64,000 nucleotides of DNA from Symbiotaphrina buchneri (Eukaryota; Ascomycota; Symbiotaphrinales; Symbiotaphrinaceae). The stretch is taken from NCBI GenBank assembly GCA_001599915.1, contig BCIG01000006.1, positions 558,001 through 622,000 on the forward strand, read 5' to 3'. Below are positions 33,217-43,908 of this stretch, piece by piece (positions within the stretch are counted from its first letter, which is position 1; each line of letters starts with the position of its first letter). The position numbers were made by a program, and so were the translations under genes. The notes below the pieces were generated by a model. That model was not told the DNA's origin. It saw nothing but the letters and a program-made list of their open reading frames with translations, and ran no database searches.

Positions 33217-36168
33217 ATGTTTGAGCTTGGCCCAATGTCTATTGCGGCGGTGGCCGGTCTCCTGCTGCTCTCGCAGAGCCCTGCTGTGATTGCTCAGGGT
33301 CCAGCTCCGCTCACGTCTTCCGAATATACTTGTCCTGCCAGGACCGTTAATTATATAACACATACCTTGCCGCAGCAATGCCTGCGCACAAGCTGGAATG
33401 GCAGTATCAGTGCAGCAACGGGTGATCTTGAATCTCTACCAGCTTCTAGCTTGTCTGCTGGTAGCAATTCTCAATCTGAGTCCGCTGAGCTGGGCGCAGC
33501 CTCGTCCTCTGCTGAGCTTCCCCCTCTGGCTGCGGAAGGCGGGGCAGGGAATACTACAGCAACTATTACTATATCCGTCGCTCAACCTGCACCGCCGGTA
33601 GCAGATGGAACCGTCGTGACATCGGAAGCAAACGTTGCTGGGCAGGGTGACGCTGCGGAGACATCGGCTTCTGTGGACTCGGAAGTTGATGCTGAATCGC
33701 CCCTCGACAACGCCAAATTTCTGTCTTTTGAGGAGTGGAAGAAACAGAATCTTGCCAAAGCTGGCCAATCCGCCGAGGACGTCGGTAGCCAACAACATGT
33801 GAGCGAGGACCGGCCTCGGCGTAGGCCTGGCGGTCTGAACCAAGCTCTAGATTCCATTGGCGATGACGTTGAGATTGAAATCGATTTCGGTGGGTTTCAG
33901 GATACGCACAACACGCACATCCCCTCTCCGTCACAAGCGACAAGGAGAGAAGCAGTCACTGGAGAAACGGCCCCGGCTAAAAGTGCCATCACCGGAAGAG
34001 ATGGGCAACAGCATATACGTTCAAGGCAAAAAGATGCTGGCAAAACGTCCAAGGAACGGTTCAATTATGCATCCTTTGATTGTGCTGCGACAGTGGTAAA
34101 GTCAAACAAGGAATGTACGGGAGCTTCTTCGGTGCTGGTGGAGAACAAGGACAGTTACATGCTCAATGAATGCTCCGCCGAAAACAAGTTCTTCATTGTG
34201 GAACTGTGCGATGAGATATATATAGATACGGTCGTCCTAGCAAACTTTGAATTTTTCTCGTCCATGTTTCGGACCTTCAGGATAAGCGTTTCGGATCGAT
34301 ATCCGGTCAAGGCCGACAAATGGAGGGAACTGGGGACATTTGAAGCCAGAAATAGTCGCGAAATACAAGCGTTCGCGATCGAGAATCCTCTCATATGGGC
34401 ACGATACTTGCGGATTGAGTTCCTGGCACACTATGGAAATGAGTTCTACTGTCCGGTCAGCCTCCTGTGGGTTCATGGTACGACCATGATGGAAGAATTC
34501 CGGCGACAGGAAGAGAACATGACCGAGGATGACGACGATGATGAGGACTTGGCCGAGAGGGATGAGCTCACGACGTCAGGCGGCCAGACGATGCCAGTAG
34601 AAGCAACTGGTGACATACTGCAGGAAAACAGACCCGCCATAACAGAGACAAGTCCGGACCGGCCTGCAGAGAACCCTGGTGACACCTCCGAAGCCCACTT
34701 ATCAAGTGTGGAAACTGCTACACCCAAATCAGCACTCGCAGCGAGGGAGTTAGAGGCTGTGATGCTTCATCCTTTCAATGGCTCTCGTGCATTCTGTTAC
34801 AGGAATGACTCTCATTCCTATTCCTCGGCCTCCTCATCGAGGGCTTCTCAGCAGACACCTTCAACGACCTCCGCAGATGCTAGTTCCTCGATTGCTAGTA
34901 ATGCAACATTTGTGTCAAGCTCATCGGCAACTCTAGGCTCAAATTCAACGTCTGTATCGAACGGGAACGTCACAACGTCCAGCTTGGATTCACTTAACTC
35001 ATCAACCGCCGTGGGTGGGCAAGGTTCTCCTGAAAGCCTGCTGGTGAGCGAGTCTGCAGAGTCAGGATCAGGTTCATCCAACGTCACGGACGCGGCTACG
35101 TCCAAAGCTGTGGAACAGACATCCTCGGAACTGCACAGACCTTCATCATCGACTGCAACACAGCCACCGTACGCCAACCCGACAAGCCAAGAAAGCTTCT
35201 TCAAAAGTGTACACAAGCGTTTGCAACTTCTTGAGGCCAACGCCACGCTATCTTTGCAGTATATTGAAGAGCAATCAAGGATTCTTCGGGATGCTTTTGC
35301 AAAAGTCGAGAAACGCCAGCTAAATAAGACGACCACTTTCCTGCAAAACTTGAATGATACAGTGCTCATGGAACTGAGGGGCTTTGTAAGTGCTGAAAGT
35401 CCCAACCTGACAGCTAAATGAGACTAATGATTGTCACAGAGGCAGCAGTATGATCAGATCTGGCAGTCTACAGTCATTGAGCTCGAGACCCAGCGTGAGC
35501 AGTCTCAAAAAGAAATTATAGCCATCAGCACCCGTCTTACCATTCTAGCGGATGAGCTCGTTTTCCAGAAGCGCATGGTCATAGTCCAGTCGACGGTATT
35601 GCTAATATGCCTCGCTTTGGTGTTGTTCTCACGCAGCCCGATGGGTAATTACCTTGACCTCCCTGTTTTGCAGAACATGGTCCACAAATCCCAGAATGCT
35701 TTAAGACTACAGTTCGACAGCCCTCCAGAAAGTCCGAACTCCGCCAATTCTAGCCCCTGGCACCATCGGGCGGGCCATGGAGTCTTCGGGCAGCATTGGC
35801 GGACAAGGTCGGATGTTTCGTCGGGATCTAAGAGTCCGATGGTGGACGTCTCGCCGCCGACACCCACCTCAGATGACATGTACTCAGATGGCGAGACGAG
35901 GGAGGTGCTTGCCGATGAGGCTCCGGCAAATGCCACCCCCGATCGGTCCCTCACCGGCTCTCGAAGTGGTTCCGATGGTTCCAATGGTCTCGATCCTTCC
36001 CACAGAGATCAGATTGACTGGCAAGTGGACGGTGATGCGATTTCGACCTTACTACGGCCTGCTGCATCCTTACGAAGGAGGAAGGTTGATGCACATAGCC
36101 ATTCTGATGACGCTCATGACGAGAGTGCTGAACATGACGATCACATGCTGCAGCCGAACAGCTCTTGA
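33217..36168 (+). CDS. SUN-like ER membrane protein (SLP1/Osteopotentia type)
   Basis: 965 aa, two exons (intron 35386-35439). An N-terminal signal peptide (AAVAGLLLLSQSPAVIA) precedes a long Ser/Ala-rich lumenal region and the SUN-like domain (residues about 280-425: FNYASFDCAATVVKSNKEC, YMLNECSAENKFFIVELC, IDTVVLANFEFFSSMFR, YGNEFYCPVSLLWVHG). A Ser/Thr/Asn-rich spacer follows with many NxS/T sites, then a coiled coil (ETQREQSQKEIIAISTRL) and one transmembrane segment (VIVQSTVLLICLALVLF). The C-terminal tail is disordered. Yeast Slp1 and Emp65 of this family act together in ER protein quality control. In-frame Met at 33217 gives the complete signal peptide. Confidence 0.9.
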
Positions 36169-36797
36169 AATGATGATCGACGATCATGCCAATTTTGCAA
36201 TTTTGTTCTTAAGCTCTGCCGGAGCCCAATGGGACTGTCAGCAGATATAGCAGGTTATAGCATAGCACTGGGCGTTTGCTCTTTTTTGAATCTTACGAGA
36301 TATCATGCATTGGGTGGTCTTGATATAGCACTAGGTCAATAAACGACTTTTATGTCAAGGATCTTGCGATCCATTACTGTCCACGAGATATCATGGGTTA
36401 GAACAGGATGCGTCAATGATTCATGGATTGTGCCTTGAATGACCCATCATCAATAATCTAGTATCATCTTTGAATCATGCATGGCCTTATCATGGAGGAA
36501 GTAAAGTCAGAACAGCAGGCGACCCAAACTCCAAACAGAAAGGCGTTCCCAGCCCCGAGCGCCTTTCCCAGAGCGATTCAATCGCCCATGCCAATTTGCC
36601 ACTTTGTTGCAACAGCGGATGGAGAAGCCAAAATGAAGAGGGGGTAGAATGCGAGGGATGCGAGTTGTCTTGGAGCGAGATGCAACGGCCAAACCCAAAG
36701 AAATGCTATGCGGAACGAATGGTGATCTTTCTTCAGCGCCGGGCGACCATCAAGGTGCCATGTGTGCCGTGTGCATGCTGCGACATCCGCAACTCGT
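36169..36797. other. Convergent intergenic region
   Basis: 3' flanks of the SLP1-like and Spo12-like genes. It contains a short repeated word (ACGAGATATCATG near 36295 and 36384) and several TATAGCA/GATATAGCA words; no gene or RNA recognised. Confidence 0.5.
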
Positions 36798-37319
36798 TCA
36801 GATGCCTCCGTTGGTGAAGAGTCCCTTCTTCGCAGCCTCTTCCTTCTTGGCGGCGTCGACGTTCCTGTTCTGCATGTTGGCGAACAGCGACTGCGGCTTC
36901 GCCCTGGTGCCGGATGTGATCAGTAAGTCGTTCATGCCGTCGACGGGTTGTGTCTCGAGTGAGGGAGCCTTGAGAGCAGAAATTGGAGTCTTGAAAGAAG
37001 AAATTGAGCCATACTTCATGAAGTGCTTGTTCTTGTAGTTGTTCAACTTCTGGGTGCAAGGAGAGAGGATATTGTCGGAGGGGGAGATGTAGGTTTGCTG
37101 ATCTCTGAAATTATTTGTCTGGTCAGCACGACAACGATGAAGAAAAAGCACAATTCGATCTATATTTGGAGTTGGAGAGATTTACTTGTCTTCGCCGAGC
37201 TTGTTCTGCAGGACCTGGCGGTGGTAGGCAAGAGCCGCAGAGGACTTTTCCTCGCCCATCTTGGTAGGTGAAGCGGCGGTGATGGGAGCGTTGATGTCGC
37301 GGCTCGAGAGCACCGACAT
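36798..37319 (-). CDS. Spo12-family protein
   Basis: 109 aa, three exons (introns 37105-37185 and 36904-37014). The family core ISPSDNILSPCTQKLNNYKN is read through exon 2, and the second conserved block AKPQSLFANMQ appears only after splicing, so the structure is supported twice. Spo12 in yeast acts in the FEAR branch of mitotic exit and in meiosis I; the SP dipeptides are its likely CDK sites. The small basic, disordered character fits the family. An unspliced frame through the second intron also stays open but separates the two conserved blocks. Confidence 0.88.
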
Positions 37320-37730
37320 TGTATGTGATGGTAGAAGATGATTGTGGTGAGCGAATATTCTGCGGACGATGAGATATGTCGTGCGGAATGGTGTGAAGTG
37401 GAGTGGACTGAGAATTGAAGATTGGAAGATGGATTGCAGCTCGTATGGTAGTGACTTTTTGGAACAATGAAGCGGGTGTAAACAAAAAGTTCGCTTGCCC
37501 GGTTGCTACGAAGCAACCACCAACCAGCAACCCCCGGTCGGTTGGTCACTCAGCCAATCAGGAGCCGTCCTTCTGTTCACCCAGCTTCACACGTCACTGC
37601 CGGCTTCAGCCCGATCCGAGTACGGTATTTCATATCCGTACCTATCCTCCGTACAACACATAGCAAATTGCAGGAAAAAGTCGACAATATAGGCAAGACG
37701 TAAACAACTTGAATTGATTTTCTATACACT
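37320..37730. promoter_or_regulatory. Promoter of the Spo12-like gene with inverted repeats and CCAAT box
   Basis: Upstream of a minus-strand gene. A perfect inverted repeat with 7-bp arms (GGTTGCT, ACGA, AGCAACC) lies at 37501-37518, overlapping a second pair ACCAACC/GGTTGGT, and a CCAAT pentamer sits at 37554-37558. The cluster is about 180-240 bp from the start codon, where regulatory sites are expected. Confidence 0.55.
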
Positions 37731-39342
37731 CTACAGCCGCGCCACGAACGACTCCTCCTTGGGCGCATATTTCTTGAACAGAGCATCCGTGACCTCCATC
37801 TGCTTGGCAAGCCTTACCTGTATCTCCTTCGCCCGCTTGTTTTCGTTCCTACCCATTTGGTGAAGGTGGACTTCATCCGGCCCATCCACGATCCTTAGAG
37901 TCCGTGTATTCGCCCACATGTACGCCAATGGTGTGTCCTGCGAGATGCCAGCCGCTCCAAACGACTGTATCGCTCTATCAATGACCGTCAAGGCCATCTG
38001 CGGTACGAGAGTCTTAGCTTGGGCGATCTCGGTCATGGCACCCTTGGCATCCGACTCGTCCATCTTGACAGCTGCATTCAGCACGATGAGTCGTGCTGCG
38101 TCGATCTCTACCCGAGACTTGGCTATCCATTCAAGGATCACACCTTGCTCGCTGATCAACTTCCCAAAAGGCTTCTTCCGAGGATCGTTGACCCTCGCCA
38201 ACATCCATTCAACAGCTTTCTCGGCCTTTTTCACTGTCAGAGTTCGTCTTAAAACAATGTATGTAGTTCAGACTTACTGCACCAATGGCTCTCATGGCGT
38301 GATGGATCCTACCAGGGCCCAGTCGGCCCTGGATGATCTCGAACCCCCTTCCCTCGCCAAGGACCATATTAGATGCGGGTACCCTAACGTCTTTGAAAAT
38401 GATATGCCCATGTCCGTGGGGAGCATCGTCATAGCCGTAAACTCCCATCATACGCTTGATCGTAACGCCTTTGGTATCCGCAGGCACGAGTATGACTGAC
38501 TGCTGCTTGTATGGATCGGCTCCATTGGGATTTGTCTTGCCCATTACAATGTAGATCTTGCAGCGAGGGTCTCCAGCACCGCTACTCCACCATTTCTAGT
38601 CGCCCGATTAGTAACCACCGCACATGAGTTAATCGTCTTGAGACCAGAAATACATACCGAACCGTTGAGTATATACTCATTGCCTTCCTTCCGCATGGTT
38701 AATTGGATGTTTTTGGCATCGCTAGACGCTACATCTGGTTCCGTCATCAAGAAGGCGGATCTGATTTCTCCGTTCAGTAACGGCGTGAGCCACTGTTTCT
38801 TTTGTGCCTCATTTCCGTATTTGGCCAAGACCTCCATGTTGCCAGTATCAGGGGCGGCGTTGTTGGTTGCCTGGTAGGCGTTAGAGATGGTCCCGGTTTT
38901 CTATGCTTGTTGACCAACCTCTTGTGCTGTCCTGGATTTACCCAGGTATTCTGCCATCAGACCATATTCTAGGTTGCTGTAGCCTGCCCCCTCCTTGAAG
39001 TGATTTTTGGGAAGGAACATGTTCCACAAGCCCAGCTTCCGGGCTTTGACCTTCAGATCCTCAATTATAGTGGGTACGGTGGTCCAACGTTGGCTGCCCT
39101 CCCCAAGCTGGGCATGATATACTGGGTCCGCAGGGATACCTAGCTACGAATCAGACAACACGACTCGACGCAGATGGAACGTCTACTGACATTCTTCTTC
39201 CACGAACTTTTCTACCTGCGCACACGACGTGAGCAATTTGTGCCAATGGGCTTGCCGCTCAACTCACCAAGTCAAGGGTCCGTTTGGCCCTGTCGCTGAC
39301 TTTGTCCCTGACCAGAGCCGGGATCTTCGTTGACGCCGGCAT
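37731..39342 (-). CDS. Acyl-CoA dehydrogenase with C-terminal peroxisomal signal
   Basis: 448 aa, six exons (introns 39216-39267, 39140-39190, 38871-38918, 38596-38657, 38226-38277); exon 2 is 25 nt. It is a flavoprotein that forms the alpha-beta double bond of acyl-CoA in beta-oxidation. Landmarks: [18 protein letters not shown], the FAD/substrate block [50 protein letters not shown] and the C-terminal [20 protein letters not shown]. The protein ends VARL; ARL fits the PTS1 peroxisomal targeting consensus, and the N-terminus shows no mitochondrial presequence. Closest general type is the ACAD10/11-like group. The 38918 donor (GTTGGT) is weak. Confidence 0.92.
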
Positions 39343-39842
39343 ATTGACGGCGTTTATTCTGGTCTACTGACAGCACCCGCGCAATGTCCTGTTTGGAGAG
39401 GATATCGGTGCCCGAAGAATAGGTCTGAGTACGTTGTAGGGTGTGGCCGTGGATGACAGGAACCATCATATGCTACGGTAGCAGCTCACACCAAGGCTCG
39501 TTGGTGTCCGTGGGGTCAGACTACCCCGGAATCTAAAGCACCGAGCCACCTTTAAAGTTGGACCTCGGCCCCGAGAAAGCATCCCTATTGGCAGTCTGCC
39601 AATGCGAGCGGGGTGAACACCGAACAATTAAATCGGCTTAGTGAGAACCAGATCCTATTCTCAATCACAGACAGTGGATTTTATTTTATTACTGCTAACA
39701 TTTCTGATCGAGAGGCATCAGCTGCAAGTCCTCCTCCGAGAAATGCCAGCTACACTGGCGTTTGCGTAACTGGAAACATAAGTCTGCCTAGAAACACAAG
39801 ATGCGCCGTCGCTATGCCAAAAATGAAGCTCTGCGGACATGA
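39343..39842. other. Intergenic region between LSG1 and acyl-CoA dehydrogenase genes
   Basis: Promoter of the dehydrogenase gene and 3' flank of LSG1. Short frames only (for example 39613-40023 plus overlaps LSG1 antisense). Nothing recognised. Confidence 0.5.
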
Positions 39843-41989
39843 TCACTCATACGGATTCTCCCCTCGGACAGGCTTCTTGCCCTTCTTGCCCTTGAAATGC
39901 TTCTTGCTGTTCATCTTCTGTACATCTGCAGGCTCTGTCCCATGCTCCAAAGCCAACAAAGTCCTCTGCTTCCTGCCACTGACCTGCTTGCCAGAGGCCA
40001 TCCCCTGTTCCGTGTACTTGTGACTGAACGGCATGGATAGGTGTCCGGCATTCTGCTGATCGGGTGTGAAGAACTTCTTGTCTAGTGTTGCTGACTTCTT
40101 GCCTTGAACAGGTGGCGGTGGCAGAAGTTCAGGATTGTCCATCAAGGATGGATCCTCCCCATCGACCGGCGGTGGTTGGCTCTGAATCGCCAAAGCAGCA
40201 CGCCGTTTCTGCGGCAGATGGTTTTCATCATAAAGCTCACGGTTGAACGCGAGCGGGTCAATGGGAGGATCGCTTGGCGGAGGGTGACAGAATAACAACT
40301 TCCCGCTCACATAGTCCTTGAGAATATAACGTGCCGCTCTCGATTGATCAGGTTGTCCCTGACCAGTCGTTGCAAATCCACGGGCTATAGCATAAGCAGT
40401 GAGAAGTTCTTCTGCTGTAGGGATGCCCGTACCACCCTCTTCCAGTGGTCGAATATGGATCTTCATCCCGTACAGGGCTTCAAGAAAGGCTTGAGGAATG
40501 CGTTGCGCGACAAGTCCCACAGGCCCAGTGAACTCACGCAGCTGGTCTATAGGTAGGACACCACTGCACACTAACTCCGCCTTAGTGTTGGCGAAATTCG
40601 GGAAAACAAGCCCAGGACAATCGCAGAGGATGACTGAATCGCTTAGGTGTATGGTTTGGAAATGCTTGGTCTTCCCAGGGGTCGATGATACGGAGACCTT
40701 CTTGGCTCCAATGAGGGCGTTGATAGTAGATGATTTACCCACATTGGGGTAACCAACAAGACCGATCGTAGTCTTCCGCTCCCGCTGTTCGCCCTCGGCG
40801 ATTTCTGTGACAGGTTAGTACAACAATTAAGACTCCGAAATGCTGGAGAAACAGCAATATTAGGGATACCCACCTGGTAAGTCCGGCGCATTCTCCAGAA
40901 ACAGATCCTCAAGTTCATCAACAGTCAATATCCGCGTTCTCCGATCACCGGGCAGTGCAACACCCTCTCCACCCTCTATAGAATCCAGCTCTTCCTCACT
41001 AACCCAGCCTTCGCCATCTTCTTGTGCATCCTGAATATCAACCTTCTTAACGGCAGATGTCAGTTTAGCTTTCTCGGTATCTGACCTCTCCGATTCACTA
41101 TCAGAAACACCGCTTCCAAACTCCTCATCATGAGGACCTTGCTCAAGCGCCTTCGCCTCATTCCTCTCCTTCGCCAGCGAAGCGGAAAAGAATTTGTAGT
41201 TGATGCCAGCTTTCTCGAAATAATCTGCCCAAGCTTCCCGCTGCTTGAGGGTCATCATATCCGCCTTATTCACCAGAAGCAAATTGTTCTTCCTCTCATC
41301 TACCTCTTTGACATATTTTTCGAGATCTTCACAACGGAACAGTAGCGGGTTCCTGGCATCGACAATTTGGACAACAAGATCTGAGCGTTCAATGACCCTC
41401 CACAACTGGCGCCATACTTCCAAATTGCGCTCGAACGGAGTCATAAGTAAATCATTGGACTCTTGCAGCTCCGCCAGGCCTCGGCGCCACTCCAGCAACG
41501 AATGTCTCTCTCGCTCATCGAGTTGTTGAGGTGTCGTTGTCTCGTCCCATGCTGGCCGGCGCGGAACGGTCAGTCTATTCTTGTTCGCTTTTTGCTTTCG
41601 CACAGCCGACCTCTCCTCGGCAGCAGACAGTAGGTATGGGTTCCGCTGGTCCGAATGGATGATTTTGACATTATTCATTTTCTCTGCCGTAAAATCTGTG
41701 CCAGCAAGTTCGGCGGTGCTTAGGAACTCGTCCAACGCCGCTTGCTCAGTGACGCTTCGCATCTTCACCCAGCCTGCTTCCTGGTGCTCATTTGTGACGT
41801 ACTGTTGTTTTATATTAGCAGGTCTAACTTGCAGCAAGGACTGCGCCAGTTCCATACTTCTTCCCCATTTTGGCCCGTCCTCCGAATGCCAGAAATCTTC
41901 CGGCGATCACCACCCTTGCCTTTCCCAAAGCGATCTTTCATAAGGCTATTGCCGAGCCCGACAGCGTTCTTCGACTTTGCCAGGACCAT
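39843..41989 (-). CDS. LSG1: Lsg1, circularly permuted GTPase of 60S maturation
   Basis: 673 aa, three exons (introns 41802-41857 and 40805-40873). GTPase motifs occur in permuted order: G4 LLLVNKADMM first, then G1 GYPNVGKSSTINAL and G3 LCDCPGLVFP, which is the mark of the YlqF/Lsg1 class. The N-terminus MVLAKSKNAVGLGNSLMKDR and the block WVKMRSVTEQAALDEFL are typical of Lsg1. An acidic insert lies between G4 and G1, and the C-terminus is basic (KKHFKGKKGKK). Lsg1 releases the export adaptor Nmd3 from cytoplasmic pre-60S particles. It is divergent from LTV1, a 40S maturation factor, with only 276 bp between start codons. Confidence 0.95.
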
Positions 41990-42265
41990 CTTGATTGTTG
42001 ATATCCCACTTCTGTGCCTGCTTGGCTTGTTCTGGGTTTGCGGTGGAGAGGAGAGTCGGGGCTCAGTCGTAGGGCTGACGGAGGGGCAAAACGTCGAGAC
42101 GTCAAAAGTTCGCTTGTTCGACTAGACCTACAAATTTCACCGGGGGTGTTCCTGGCGGTGTTTGTCAGCGCAGAACGGGCAAACAACTTTTAAAAATCTT
42201 GGGAAGTCATTTGAAGCCCGGAACAATTTACTGTGCTCGAGGTATCAAGGAAAAGATCGCTCAAA
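41990..42265. promoter_or_regulatory. Bidirectional promoter, LSG1 / LTV1
   Basis: 276 bp between the two start codons, so both genes must share or overlap core promoters. A/T-rich cores occur at about 42126-42136 (CAAATTTCA) and 42187-42198 (TTTTAAAAATC), loosely like the rRNA-processing element of yeast ribosome-biogenesis promoters. Motif identity is a guess; the head-to-head arrangement is seen directly. Confidence 0.6.
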
Positions 42266-43671
42266 ATGCCTCCTCGAAGAGGCTGGATGTAAGCACAGTT
42301 TACCCCGAAAGACTGTCTCTGCTTGAACTGACCCCGCCAGCGACAAGAAATCTGCGAAGACCTTTCAGCTGGTCTACCGCCCTCAAAATGACCCGCGAAT
42401 TCATGATGAGGAGGCCTCTGAAATGGTTTTCAAAGAGGTCAGTGCGCCAAATTCGAGGAAAGAGATCAAAAGCAGATCTGCTCTGGAAGAAGAGCTGGGG
42501 CTTGAGCCTGGCAGCGTGCGAGACAATGAGGGCGAGGCTGCCAACTATGGGATCTATTACGACGATACAGACTATGACTACATGCATCACATGCGAGACA
42601 TAGCGGCCGGGACCGAATCATTCTTCGTAGAGGCTCCTCAGGCATCAAACCAAAGGAAGGGCAAAGGAAAGCAGAAGCTCGAGGATGCACTGCGCGAAGC
42701 AAGCCTGGATGACCGGGATGAGACGGGCAGTGACGGGGGCGTCAGCCTCAACCGAGCGGGGCGGAAAGGGCTTGATGATGACGTTCTGCCTTCCAGTAAC
42801 CTAAGAAGGATGACATATCAAGATCAGCAGGATGTACCCGATGCACTTGCCAGATTTCAACCGGACATGGATCCCAGATTGCGGGAAGTCCTCGAGGCAT
42901 TGGAGGACGACGCCTATGTTGACTACGGCGATGAAGACGTGTTCGAAGTATTAGCCGCAGAGGGAGAAGAGGTTACCATCGACGAGTTCGAAGAATCAAA
43001 TCCTTTCGAAGAATTGGACGAGCACGGCGATTACGAGGATGGCTGGGAGAGCGATGACACTGCCAAACCCCAACATGAATATAGGACTGAGGCAGCGACA
43101 GGGGAACGGGGAGACCCGGACGCTCTTATGGACGAAGGTGCGGACCATGGAGACGGTGATTGGATGAAAGAATTCAGCAAATTCAAGAAGGCCGAAAAGT
43201 CTGCTTCGAGACCACCACCGCCTTCTAATTCGGAACTACTATCCTCGATTATGACTAGCAGTTCCATGGCTGGTGGACGGCGGAAGAAGAGGAAAGGAGC
43301 GTTGACATCCACGTCTGGATATTCCATGACAAGTTCATCACTTTTCCGCACAGAGGGAATGAGCCTTCTTGACGAGCGTTTTGACAAGATCGAGGAAGAG
43401 TATGCTGAGGATGACATGGATGACGGCGTGTCGGTTGCCACTGGGACATCTGTGGCATCGGATGCCCCTATTCGGCAGGACTTTGACTCCATTATGGATG
43501 ACTTTCTGGGTGGCTACTCCATGGCCGGGAAGCGACGTGTTAAGAAGGGTGGTCATCAAACCGGTATGGAGCAACTGGACGAAATTGTGAGCTCCTTGAT
43601 CTGCCCCTACTTACAATGGACTAACCACCGTCTAGCGGCGTGGTCTCGGCCCAGCTCGAATCAAGTCTTAG
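42266..43671 (+). CDS. LTV1: Ltv1, 40S ribosome biogenesis/export factor
   Basis: 434 aa, three exons (introns 42289-42340 and 43587-43635; first exon 23 nt). The conserved opening after splicing is WIDKKSAKTFQLVYRPQNDP. Other family blocks: YYDDTDYDYMHHMRDI, ALARFQPDMDPRLREVLEAL with DDAYVD, WMKEFSKFK, and TSSSLFRTEGMSLLDERFDK. The end MEQLDEIRRGLGPARIKS is read across the last intron. Ltv1 chaperones assembly of the 40S head (uS3, eS10, uS10) and leaves after casein-kinase phosphorylation; the DERFDKIEEEYAEDD stretch is the likely region. Intervening acidic segments are typical. Confidence 0.94.
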
Positions 43672-43908
43672 AAAGAATAGATCGAGTTCTGCATCAAGTC
43701 GGCGTTCTGTTGCATAGTCTCCCAGGCGTTAGGATTGGTTGGAGGAGCATGAATGAGGAGCATGATTGACTGGCATGGATTTTCATACAGGACCACTAAT
43801 GATACCTTCTCTATGGGAATTCATCGACGCCATCGCTATGCTTAGTCCTATAATTATGCAACATCACGGCTTGCCATCCCATGCTGTAAAATGTTCGAGA
43901 AATGTGGC
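43672..43908. other. Convergent intergenic region, LTV1 / PGS1
   Basis: Short 3' flanks of two convergent genes. No feature recognised. Confidence 0.5.

Noticed and set aside
34848-35405. 185-aa minus-strand frame
   Set aside because: Antisense to the Ser/Thr-rich spacer of the SLP1-like protein; Ser codons read in reverse make long open frames.
43031-43492. 153-aa minus-strand frame
   Set aside because: Antisense to LTV1 coding sequence.
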